Source: Cyathus striatus (Eukaryota; Basidiomycota; Agaricomycetes; Agaricales; Nidulariaceae). Taken from it: a stretch of DNA of 64,000 nucleotides. The translations under genes and the position numbers were made by a program. The notes beneath the pieces were generated by a model that made no database searches, had not been told where the DNA came from, and was given only the letters and a program-made list of their open reading frames with translations. This document shows positions 47,057-58,753 of this stretch, piece by piece; the stretch's first letter is position 1; every line of letters begins with the position of its first letter. The stretch lies in contig JAOVFP010000012.1 in assembly GCA_025738555.1 (NCBI GenBank), positions 2,294,001-2,358,000 of the forward strand, in the 5' to 3' direction.

Positions 47057-48101
47057 GCTCAGGTCTGTGGTTTGAACCACTGTGGGGTACTTTTTTTACT
47101 TATATAAGTAAGAGTAATAGTACTAATGTAACAGAGATTCTGCCAGAAATTCCATATGGAATTCAGGTGGAGTTCATGTGGGGTCATGTAGCTAGATTCT
47201 ACCTGAATGCCACCTGGACTTCACATATAAATAGTCCAGTCATGATTCTGGCTAGATCCCAGGTAGAATCTACATGGAGTCTACCTGATTTCATGGAGAA
47301 GCGCGATAACCTCCTCTTATTATTTGTGTAATGTTGTTACCCTACAATATAGGTACACAGCCAGTGGACAGACATGCTTCATATACTACAGTGTTATCAT
47401 TTTGTGAAAAATGGTTCTTTAAGATGTTACTCAGATTATTTGGTATTGGAAGCATCAGTAACACTTATTCCATAGTAATCTTTGTTGTAAAAATAATGCT
47501 ATATTATGATCCTTGGGTTGTATCAAGAAATTGAAAAGTGATATTCCACATTTAGTACTTTATCATCTCTTAAAGAGTAGAAATATTATAATAGTGTGCA
47601 GGTACTTCTGTACTATATTTGCTAGCTGTTCTTCTGCATTTTATTTTCTCAATTTTTAATATATGTTATATCTATTCTATTATTTCAGCTTGATCATTTT
47701 AAATTCAAATAGCATGATAAGTGAACTTGGTTAAAATATGACTCTATGTATGTATGACTTACCTCACTACCATCATACATAAGATTGCTGTGTAACACAC
47801 AGTAACACCAATATTCAAATAGAATAAAGAAATGTAAAATGAATAGAAGTTTTAGATAGAGGTACAAACTTGCAGTATACACTTAAAGATTTAATTATAA
47901 TGTTGTGCCAGGCTGTAGGTAAATGAAGAAACAACCAACATGAAACTTGCAAATAGATTGACAACTGTAAATTTATCCATTTTTTTGGCATTTCTTCTAC
48001 TTTTAATAAAGACAACCTACTTGAAAAACTACTTTAGATTTCTCTTCTTTAATAGAACTAGTGTCTGTAAATTCATTTTATTCATTCACAATAATAGAAT
48101 T
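47057..48101. other. Spacer right of the inverted-repeat element
   Basis: About 1 kb of AT-rich sequence before the end of the second NLR gene. Apart from the foldback-family fragment at 47150-47312 I recognise nothing. ggtttgaacc followed by ttttttt at 47071-47097 resembles a pol III B box and terminator but lacks an A box. Confidence 0.4.
47150..47312. mobile_element. Short fragment of the GAGTCCAGG foldback family
   Basis: tctacatggagtctacctga, then tttcatggag near 47270-47300 closely matches the right end of the element at 15739-17175 (tctacatggagtctacatga, then tttcgtggag). Inverted gaattcaggtggag and ctacctgaatgcc parts suggest a small or deleted copy. Confidence 0.55.
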
Positions 48102-51100
48102 TCATAAATTGTGAATGAGATGACAATGATCTTTGGGAGGCACTGGATAACCAGTTTTACACTGAACCCAGTCAGATCCACAGACAAAATTTGATATATC
48201 AACTTGACACATTTTATAATTTGGTAACACTCTAAGAGTTTCAAGACCACACAAATTTGCTCTGTGATGTAAAGGGACCCAAAGCAGCTTATGATCACTG
48301 TGATCTTTTAGCCACCCATCTGAACAACAAGACATAAATATATTTGAACCCTTAAGTGATCTGTAGTATTTGAAGTGATCTGAGGTGAGGTTTACATTAT
48401 ACACTCTGACAGTTTGATCATATGAGATAGACACCACCTGTGTTCCATCGGGAGAAAATGTCACCAATGTCACAGAATTACTGTGGCCTTCAAATGGTCC
48501 AGCAATAGTTTTTCCACTGTCCACATTCCATACTCTGGCAGTTCGATCATCTGAGCCAGATGCCACTTGTGTTCCATCAGGAGAAAATGCCACTGATGTC
48601 ACAGAATTACTGTGGCCTATAAATGGTCTAGTGATAGTTTTTCCACTGTCCACATTCCACACTCTGACAGTTTGATCATCAGAGCCAGACATCACTTGTG
48701 TTCCATCAGGAGAAAATGCCACTGATATCACAGAATCAATGTGGCCTATAAATGGTCTAGTGATAGTTTTTCCACTGTCCACATTCCACACTCTGACAGT
48801 TTGATCATCAGAGCCAGACATCACTTGTGTTCCATCAGGAGAAAATGCCACTGATATCACAGAATCAATGTGGCCTTTAAATGGTCCAGCAATTGTTTTT
48901 CCACTCTCCACATTCCACACTCTGACAGTTTGGTCATCTGAGCCAGACACCACTTGTGTTCCATCTGGAGAAAATGCCACTGATCTCACAGATTTACTGT
49001 GGCCTTTATTAAATGGTCCAGCCATGGTTTTCCCGATCTTCACATTCCACACTCTGACAGTTTTATCATTTGAGCCAGACACCACTTGCATTCCATCAGG
49101 AGAAAATGCAACTGATCTCACAGATTTATTGTGCCCTTTAAATGGTCCTGCAATAGTTTTTCCACTGTCCACATTCCACACTCTGACAGTTTGATCATCA
49201 GAGCCAGATACCACTTGTGTTCCATCTGGAGAAAATGCCACTGATGTCAAAGAATCACTGTGGCCTTTAAATGGTCCAGCAATTGTTTTTCCACTCTCCA
49301 CATTCCACACTCTGACAGTTTTATCATATGAGCCAGACACCACTTGTGTCCCATTAGGAGAAAATACTACTGATCTTGCAAAATGACTGTGGCCTTCAGA
49401 TGGTTCAGTAATAGTTGTTCCACACTTCACATTCCACACTCTGACAGTTTTATCATATGAGCCAGACACCACTTGTGTTCCATCAGGAGAAAATGCCACT
49501 GATGTCACCCAATTACTGTGGCCTTTAAATGGTCCAGCAAGAGTTTTTCCACTCTTCACATTCCACACCCTGACAGTTTGATCATCAGAGCCAGATACCA
49601 CTTGTGTTCCATCAGGAGAAAATGCCACTGATCTCACAGAATAATTGTGGCCTTTAAGTGGTCCAGCAATGGTTTTTCCACCCTCCACATTCCACACTCT
49701 AATAGATTGATCATTTGAGCCAGACACCACTTGTGTTCCATCTGGAGAAAATGCTACTGATGTCACCCAATCACTGTGGCCTTTAAATGGTCCACCAATA
49801 GTTGTTCCACTGTTCACATTCCACACTCTAACAGTTTGATCATGTGAGCCAGACACTACTTTCATTCCATCAGGAGAAAATGCCACTGATCTCACAGAAT
49901 CACTGTGCCCTTTAAATGGTCCAGAAATGGTTTTTCCACTGTCCACATTCCACACTCTGACAGTCTGATCATATGAGCCAGACACCACTTGTGTTCCATC
50001 AGGAGAAAATGCCACTGATGTCACAGAATTATTGTGGCCTTTAAATGGTCCTGCAATATAGTTTCCACTGTCCATGTTCCACACTCTGACAGTTTTATCA
50101 TCTGAGCCAGACACTACTTGTGTTCCATCAGGAGAAAATGCTACTGATGTCACCCAATCACTGTGGCCTTTAAAGGGTCCAGCAATAGTATTTCCACCCT
50201 CCACATTCCACATTCTGACAGTTCCATTCTCTGAGCCAAATACTACATCTTGTCCATCAGGAGAATATGCCACACATGTAACAACTGAATTACTATAATA
50301 TGCTGTATGCAACACTGAATTCCAGATTTTGTCTCTTCCTTTAACAATTGTAACTGTTTTCTGAAAGAAAGGTGAGTAATGTTTCACAATCAATGAGTTT
50401 TCAGGTGCAAATGGTAATGCTGACATATATATACTTGTTATGCTTATTGTGATGGGAATATAAAAATTTGTAATAAATTTTATACCATCTTCAATAAAAT
50501 CAAGTTGATTTAAGCAAATCTAATTAAATTTCAGTATTTATTTCTTTTAAATATCAGAAGGCATACCTTTGTACAAAATGTTAATCTTTTCAACAATTCT
50601 TGTGCTGTCTGTACTTCATTTAAGAGACTCATTGTCTCTAACCAGAATAAGAATTTACAGTATAAGAATTCATTCAAGTCTGTTACTAAAGAATTATAGT
50701 GGCATTTCTCATCTCCAATCATTTCAATATAGTGTATGTTCCAATTCATGCAGCAATATTGAAGATGTGTAGGTATATACTGTCTTATTTTTTGTGGTAA
50801 GTTTTCAATGTCTTTATTTGCTACATAAGATGATTCAATGTTGCAAATATTAAATTTCAGTTCAGTATTGAGAAGTCTAAAAATCATTTTGGTTATTCTT
50901 GGTATGTGTTTGACTTTATTAATTTGAAATGTATTATTATTTAAACCTCTTTCCAAAAATTCAACAAATGATATATGATGAAATGCTATATTGTTATTAT
51001 TTGTTGAAATAACAGGTAGAAGTTGATGTGTAATTCTTTTAACTTCATTTGTAATGGTACCCTCATCTCCAGTAACATCCAAGAAGTACTTGATATCCTC

Positions 51101-52288
51101 TTTTCTCAATGGTGATTTTGACAATACTATTGCCAATACTTGTCTTACAATTTCCTTTCTATAGTCTGACCACTTTCCAAATGACAATTGAAGCATTTGA
51201 TAATAGAGATCTTCAACCCCATGACCTGTATTCCATGATAGGACTTCTTTAAGCTTTTCATCTGGTGAAGGCTGATCATCTTGCTCTGGGGTCATAGTGA
51301 TGTACTTGACTGCAGTAGATGCCCAGATAAATAATCCAGCAGCTTTTTTGCACATCTTCTTTAACAGATTTTCTGTTAAATCAATTTGTAATTCATCTTC
51401 ATAATTTTCGAAATTTTTCTTCAGAAAGAAAGAAATATCTTGATTTATCTCTGAGTCATGAAGTGAATCAGTTTCCAATTTAATAGTTTTGCATATATTT
51501 TCATTCTGGATAATGTCTGGTAGAGAACCAGGCCTTCCAGTAACAATGAGCTTATATTGTTTAGGAAGTGCTATCCAATCTTGTAATGTCTTTATCAGAG
51601 ATTTAAAAAAATCAGATGACTTGCATTCATCCAAGGCATCAATAATAAATGCAGGTGGATGTGATTTCAATTGTTCTTTGAAAATATTCAGTGGATTGGC
51701 AATTAGGTGTTTGTAATGCCATTCAATTCCACCAAGCTGGAAGGTATTATTAAGTTGTTCTATAATTTTATTCTTCAGAATGAAATACTTGGAATTAGAT
51801 GCCAAATCTGCAGCTATTGTTCTCCAAACCACAGTTGCATCACTTAAGATTTCATTATCCCTCTGGAAGAAATGATATCCACCAAGTCTGTTGTACCCAT
51901 TGGAGCTAAGAGTGTTAACCAAAGTAGATGCTATTGCAGATTTTCCTGAGCCAGGACTGCCAGTAATCCACATAATGTTTGTTGTTGACTCATCTACAAA
52001 AAAAATTGATCACTTTTGTAATGGATTCATATAGAAAAACATACAAAACTCATTAAGCCACCTGTATATATCATTCAGAATGGTAACTCTAGTCCCTTCC
52101 ATGCATGGAGTCACATAATGCAAGTTATGATCAACAGGCTTCAATAACTTGAGTTTTTCGGAGATTTCATCATTTTTCATACTATAATTATTGATTTGAT
52201 CACCACCTATGGCATTCTGGTGCCCCCCTAGAATATTGACATGGTGCGCATAAGGGAACACCTGAGGACCGGATTGATTTTCAGCCAT
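48102..52288 (-). CDS. NACHT-WD40 (NWD) NLR-like protein, 15 WD repeats
   Basis: Exons 52288-52045, 51993-50567 and 50519-48102, with introns of 51 and 47 bases. The frame is open throughout, giving about 1362 residues. The N-terminal motif is NILGGHQNAIGGDQINNY, then LLKP..PCMEGTRVTILNDI. NACHT has Walker A GSPGSGKS (93-100), Walker B FIIDALDEC (197-205) and a following VTGRPGS. After a helical linker come 15 WD40 units of 43 residues (one of 44), about 636-1280, most reading SVAFSPDGTQVVSGS..TVRVWNV. Units 12 and 13 are identical. The tail repeats FVCGSDWVQCKTG. Fifteen units would make about two seven-bladed propellers. Known relatives use high-identity WD repeats as a variable recognition surface in non-self sensing, and that role is inferred here. 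A hairpin-containing insert of about 60 bp changes the last codons. Confidence 0.92.
48390..50305 (-). repeat. 129-bp tandem repeats encoding the WD40 units
   Basis: Fifteen in-frame units, nearly all 129 bp, with very high similarity (cattccacactctgacag and ccatcaggagaaaatgccac recur in most). The two units around 48610-48867 are the same at the protein level. Long open frames on the opposite strand are mirror effects of the repeat. Confidence 0.95.
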
Positions 52289-52394
52289 TTTAAATGTAAC
52301 AGAATTCGACCTTGAACGTTTAAGACGTTAAGTACTTGAGTAATAAGGTGTTTGAGTCGGCAAGAGGGGGTTATGAAAACTAGCGTGAACATGC

Positions 52395-52402
52395 TATATA
52401 AT
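52395..52402 (-). promoter_or_regulatory. Conserved TATA-like box of the second NWD gene
   Basis: tatataat on the plus strand, about 107 bases before the ATG. Same octamer and spacing as in the paralogue. Confidence 0.5.
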
Positions 52403-53964
52403 GTAGTACAATGCAGTTGACACGCGTCATCGGTATGATCAGCTATTCATCTAATAAGATGCACCTTCTCGTTCTATGTATATCCGACAACACGTTCACG
52501 GCCTTACCCTTTCGCGTGTTGCCATCCCACGCTTGGTATATATTGATAGTAAGTTCAAATGAATAGATTATATATTGTGGGTCCGAGTTATCGGGACTCG
52601 CAGCGATGGACATTTCGAACTGCTTCCATTCATGCTATCGCATACGTCGCACCTAATAATTAACCATTGCTGCGATAGCTGTAGGTTTGTGGTACAAGCA
52701 TGTCCGTTTTCTTCAAGTTTGAGAAATTGAAGGTTTACACTCTACTCTACTGGAGACTTACTGGTATCATCTACTAATAAATAGATTGATGCCATGCAGT
52801 AATTTGTCGAGAGTCACATCGATCGATATTTGCAATGCCTTTTAACTCTATTATGATTCTGCAAAGAAGATTCGCTCGAGAGTTACTCTGCTCCGGTAAG
52901 AGAGTCTAGTTGGGGAACGCAGTCGACGACCCGATAGAATAATCGATGGTCCACCGTACTACGTGGAAAATACTCTTACCCTGCGAGTGTCCTCTCAACA
53001 TGTTCAATTTTGATTTGTCCAGCTGGCAGAAAATTCATCATGTCGATGCACTAAACAGATTGTTCTATAAGATCGCATGACGCAGCTCCGTCTAACTTTT
53101 GATGTGCCACCAAGTTGGGGTCGCGAAGAATCGAAAGTATTCTACAGTGAGACCTGGCGCGCCTGTACCATCCTTTCTGCGCATAGCACATGGTAGCGGC
53201 ATTAACGTCTCGCCTACATGCATTCAACAGGAGCTCTGCGACGTCGTTATCAACCACTTTCCGTATCTACGCCAACATAACCTTGCAACCTTCACCACGA
53301 AGAACTCGCACGGAGCATGAGGGTATTTCACTGCACGGGATCCAGAGTCCCCCCCACCTCCCCCGTACGGGAGGTCAGACTTGCCATGCGAAGGATATAG
53401 TCTTGCGTATGGTGAAGTTCTCGGATCTTTTGTAGAAGAAGACGATGTAGAGTACTCGTGAGCTCCTCTTTGGACAACAGATGTGCGCTCGTACTACTGT
53501 TCTGTCATCCACCGAAGCTCTTGAATACCGTTATCAACCACCTTGCAACGCCCACCACGAAGGCTTCGTACGAAGCAGCAGATTATTTTCACTGCACTCG
53601 TACGCGATGTCCCTTCCGACTCCTGTACCGTCTCCGTTTCAGCCGCACGTGTAATACGCATCCAGTGTCCTTCCAGAGCCCAGCCCCAACTCCTGTACCG
53701 CCTCTGTTCATACCTTACGCTTTCATGTAGTAGAGCGTTCTACAGTCCAGACCTATGTCAATGCCGTCTCCGCTCCTCACTCCAGCGCTACAATGACCAC
53801 GAAAAAGACTGAACAGACCGTGGTTGGCGCGTAGAATCATAATGAAGAAACACAGCGTTGTCGATCTGCATGGGTAGCCGTGTCCTGACTCCTCCCACAG
53901 AGTCACGCTCCGACTCACACACCAGCGTATCACACTGCACTATGGCTAGAATAGAGAACTGCCC

Positions 53965-54215
53965 ACGTTGCTGTCTTGTCGAAGATTTGGCGGTACGGAA
54001 TGCAGTCTTGCAGGATTCCACGAACGATATGCACCTCGTAAGCAGGCTGTTTTGAAGAGGGAGGGAGGGAATAGGAGGACTGCGACCGCCAATTGGAATG
54101 AGCGGAGTGGTCGGGGTCATGGTGTTTTTCGGGTTGTTATCGAAGGTCGGGAGGGGTAGAGAGGCCTGTTACGCCTACGATGCTTGGTGGGTGGCATACG
54201 TCTGGACATCAATTA
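53965..54215 (+). pseudogene. Kinesin motor fragment
   Basis: VLKREGGNRRTATANWNERSG followed by GVFRVVIEGREG matches the switch I region of the kinesin at 37400-37500 (KRGEGNRRTGSTDWNERSSR). It is only about 60 codons and in decay. Confidence 0.6.
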
Positions 54216-57200
54216 ACCGGTGCACGTCGTTCTATTTCTGTTGTTATCGATAGCCCAGTACATTGGAACAGTAGGATTAATCATGAAATCTTGTGATGAG
54301 CGCGTGTGGAAGGCGTGGATGAGAATGTTCCCAAGTTTCTGTTTTGGCGCTTGTCGAAGTACATAAGGATGGTGTTATCCATGGGATACTTTCGTTTTCC
54401 CTTTGTGGTCAAATCTAATCGCAGATGCAACTTAAGTCTTAATTAAGGAGGTGCTTGAGCGCTTGACCCAGCCAATTTGCTGGCGATGTCATTGCCAATG
54501 ATAAGATTGAACATCACATGATGTGTGTGAAATTTCATTCGAACACTACCCAGTACCGACGCCGTTCGGGTTCCGAACTTCTACACCTCCACCATTCCAC
54601 TTCTGCTGCCCCGATGGAAAGGCTCGGTATTTTAAACTTCAAGCTACCCATATACATCGCCCGTTAAATGATTTCATGAAGAACTACCCTGAAGCTGATG
54701 CTCTGAGTCTTCATCGGCGCACCGAACACTGCTAGCGGATAGCGAGGTTGCAACCGCCCACGATCGAGAGGGAGTAGAAGAATGAGAAGATGGTGGTATC
54801 TCGTACAACCGAAGTAAATGCCAACTCTCCTCTTCGTTCTTCGTTTCTTCTTTGCTGTCGACACATGGTCATCACGCGTTTTTCCACTCTCACTTACACT
54901 CGACTCGTCTACGCTATGTTCACTAACTCCTCGTCTTCTCACAGGATATCGTTCTTGCCTACTCATATCGGCGACAATCAAACTTACTGGGCTGGATGGG
55001 CCGAAGCTGCTTGAAACGAAACAGGTACGCTCCCTTCCCGTATCTTTCCGTCCGCCCTACTTACACCTACAATTGCTTCATAGTATACACTCGCTTGCAT
55101 CTCAAGCTGCACTATCGCTGGTCCCACCTTACGCATTACGACCGCTCTTCCAAACCGACCAGTTAGAACGCCATAACCGCCCAGCAAGGAACAGCTGGTT
55201 CCTTCCACATGTCACCCCATCGTCGATGCCAACCCTTGCACCGTCTCCATCCAACACGCACCTAGTAACGACTATTCGTTACATGGAACATTCCCAATCG
55301 CCACTACGACGCTATCTCCGCTCCGAGTGCATCGACGGGACTTTCGAATGGGACGTAGGACTTCTCGACCGGGATGGACGTCTTGCGCGCGTGTGGTGGA
55401 AGTGTCGGATCTTTTGTTATGGTTGGAGTGGGTGGGGTATTTGGGCTGGAGAGTCGAAGGAGACGTCTTGGATGATATCCGCGCGCCTGTACCATTTTTT
55501 CCGCGCATAGCCCGTGGTGGTGGCGTTAACGTCTCTCCTACACGTACTCGACTGGAGCTCTTCACCAACGTTATTAGCCATCTGCCGTACCCAACATCAG
55601 CGTTAACCACCATGCGACCCCTAACATGAAGCACTCGTAGGGTGCAGGAGGCTATTTTCACCGCACGCGTACCCGGTATCCCCATAACCCCTGTACCGGG
55701 GGACAGACTTGTCATGACAAAGGATATAGTCTTGCGTATGGTGAAAGTGTCGGATCTTTTGTAGAAGAAACCGATGTAGAGTGCTTCTGGGATCCCTCTT
55801 GGATGACAGACGTGCGCTCGTGCTACCATTCTACCATCCATCGAAGCTCTTGAATACCGTTATCGACCACCTTGCGACCCCCGCCACGAAGGGCTTGTAC
55901 AGAGAAGCAAACTGTTTTTACGCACTCATACCCGGTGTCCCTTCCGACTCCTGACCATCTCCGTTTCAGCCGCACTCATATCCAGTGTCGCTCCAGCCCC
56001 CATACCGTCTCCTTTCATACACCCCTCACGACGATTGCGCTTTCACATACAGCGTTCAACAGTTCTGGCCTATGCCAATGCTGTCCCCGCTCCTCACTCC
56101 AACGCTACACTGACCACGAAGAGGACTGAACGGGCCGTGCTTGGCATTGTGCGTGGGATCATGGTGAAGAAACACATCGTTGTCGATGTGCACGGGCAGC
56201 TGTGTCTTGACTCCTCCCACAGAGCCTACCCATATTGCTCGTACATCCGCAATGCTCCACGATGATGCTACTCGGATCTGGAAAGCACCATATGAGAAGA
56301 CTTTACCTCTGGCGTGCAAAGTGCATTGTACTTGAACACATGCGTGAGGAGGATGTAACGTAGGCCCTATTGTTCGAGTGGCCTAAGAGGACGTGGAATC
56401 GAGTTGTGTTGTGTTGAGGTACTCACATACGTGCACGTCGTTCAGTCCTCTTCGCAAGTTACGGACAATGAGGTTGCAATATCCATGTTTGTGAGGGAGT
56501 AGAGAAGGAGAAGAAGGTGCTATCAGATACAACTAAAGTAGGTACTTTCTCCTCTGCTCTTCGTTTTTCTTCGCTGCTGATATATAGTCATTGAACATCT
56601 TTCCATTTTCACTTTCACTGCCTCATCATGTATCAATGCTATGCTCACTAACTCTTCGTCTTTACACAGGATAACGTTCTTACGCATTCACATCGGCGAT
56701 TGTAAAACTCACTGCACTGGGTGCGCTGAAGTTACATTACCTTGAACGCAACAGGTATGTTTCCTTCGCCTCTTTGCTGTACGCCCTACTTATGCCTACA
56801 CTCGCCTCATAGTGCACAATCGCTTGCATCTCAAGCTGCACCATCTCTAGGTCTACCTCACGCATTACAACCCCTCTTCCGAACCTGCCACGCAGAATAT
56901 TATAACCGCCCAGCATGGACCCCACATACCACCCCATGGTCGATGCTGAAGCATGCACTATCTTCGTCGGACACACATAGCATCTCGTAATGACTGTTTC
57001 GTTACTTTGAACTTCCCCAATCACCTCTCCGACGCGATCTCCGTTCCAGGTGCCTCGACGAAACTTTCTGATTGGACGCAGGACTTCTTGAGACAGGCTC
57101 ATTTTGACGAGGATATAGTTATGCGTGCGTGTGGCGGTGGCGTATCTCTTGTTGCAGTTGGAGTGAAGGCAATTGAGGCTCGAGAGTCGAAGACGTCTTG

Positions 57201-57979
57201 GACGACAGACGCGCGCTTGTACGATTCTTTCTATGCTGAGCTCATGGTGACAGCGTTGACGTTGCGCCTATACGTATTCAACCTCGCTAACAACCACTCG
57301 TAGCCCACGTCAACGTAACTATTTTGCGACCTCGATGTCCCCCCACCCGCCAACCCCTGTACCGGAGGACAGACTCATGACGAAGGATGTATCCTTGCGT
57401 GTGATAAAAGTGTCAGATCTCTTGTAGAACAAGACGATGTAGAGTCGTTCTGAGCTCGATCTTGGACGTCAGAGAGGGCTTGTATCATATTTTTCAAATT
57501 CTTTCTGCGCATAGCCCATGGTGGCGGCATTATCGTCACGCCCACAGATGTTCAACTAGAGCTCTTCACCACCATCATCAACCGTTTGTCATAGCTAACA
57601 TCAACGTCAACCACCTTGCGACCTCCACCATGAAGAACTCGTACGGAGCAGAGCAATAGGCCATGTTCACCACATTCGTACCCGGTATCCCGCTTCTGAC
57701 ACCTAGAGTCTCGGTTTCGGCCGCACGTGTATCAAGTGTCCCCCAGCCCCCGTACCGTCTCCGTTCATATGTTGCTTACAAAGCCTACGCTTTCACGTAG
57801 AGCGCCCCACAGTCCAGACTTGGTCCAGACCTTTGTTAATGCTGTCTCAACTCCTCATTGAACGCTCTACGATGATTGAACACTCCAACGCTACAGTGAC
57901 CACTAAGAGGACAGGGTTCGCATCCACTGATTGCTATGAGGCTAGCGCTGGGAAAGGAAACCCGGATGATGTATTACCT

Positions 57980-58320
57980 ACGTTGTTGTCTTGTTGAAGG
58001 ATTGGCGGTACGAAACGCAGTCTTGCAGGATTCCACGAATGACGCGCATGTTAGTCTCGTTACCAGACAGACCAGTCATCATGCACCAACTGCCATCATC
58101 CCGCTACATTCCCTCCTACCTTAGACGCATATAACGCTACCATGGCCCTCGTGCTGATCAATGAATGGGATACCTCTGACAGGGAATGATATCTTAATCC
58201 CCTTCCACGAGGAAGTTTCACGAGTCTTTCTGGTGTACGTGGTGTTTTGAAGAGGGGGGAGGGCGTAGAAGGACTACGAGCAGGGATTGGAACGAGAGGA
58301 GTAGTCGAGATTATACTGCT
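57980..58320 (+). pseudogene. Second kinesin motor fragment
   Basis: ctgacagggaatgatatctt through gtgttttgaagagg aligns with the kinesin block encoding GTGNDITPVPLREEV..LKRG (37335-37420), with frameshifts. The preceding ggattggcggtacgaaacgc also occurs at about 53985, so the fragments belong to the repeated module. Confidence 0.55.
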
Positions 58321-58333
58321 TGGCGCGTCCGTC

Positions 58334-58753
58334 CAACAGTAAGGATGTAAGGTAGAAAGCAACGTATATCAGAGGTTTTAACCTCGCAATGAAAGACAGA
58401 TCTTTGAGACGAGTGACTTGAGCACTGCAGAACTGCAAGGTGAAACTTGCACCCTCAGGTAGTCGCTGACAGCGATTGATCAAGATGATAGCTATGACTC
58501 CTACCTGGCTACTCTTGGAACCCAATGACATAGAGTAGTGATGTATTAATACATGAGGTCCTAAATATCAGCTACTGCATACAATATACTTTACTTCAAC
58601 TTTTCTTAGTGAGCAAGACCAACAATAACCACTGAATATAACAAAGTATTCCGAACAAAGAACAGACAGCAAATCGAAAAAACAACAAAAACAACTTGAG
58701 ATGGACGTCCAGTTCCCTAATAATAAGTATCCAAATTCCCACCCAGTGCTTCA
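58334..58753. other. Spacer, nothing recognised
   Basis: Between the last decayed module and the 3' end of kinesin copy c. One minus-strand frame (58531-58274) is open for about 85 residues without a family resemblance. Confidence 0.35.

Larger units (their letters stand above)
52289..58333. other. NLR upstream flank and decayed module in about three copies (copy B)
   Basis: 52289-53150 matches the flank of the first NLR. Then one decayed module recurs. The block gcgcctgtacca..gcgcatagc..cgtctc occurs at about 53157, 55482 and 57213 (degenerate). The block tgaccacgaa.aggactgaac occurs at 53790, 56110 and 57897. The block tcacaggata.cgttctt occurs at about 54940 and 56666. In copy A the module is present once. 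Pieces look like former exons (LDDIRAPVPFFPRIARGGGV at about 55470; HFDEDIVMRACGGGVSLVAV at about 57100), but stops and frame breaks are everywhere. The original gene is not recognised. Confidence 0.5.

Noticed and set aside
47060..47105. tRNA gene suggested by ggtttgaacc and a T run
   Set aside because: There is no A box, acceptor or anticodon stem. At best it is a fragment of a pol III repeat.
48868..50298. Open frames on the plus strand across the WD40 array
   Set aside because: They are antisense shadows of the repeat, recurring every 129 bp, with no independent signal.
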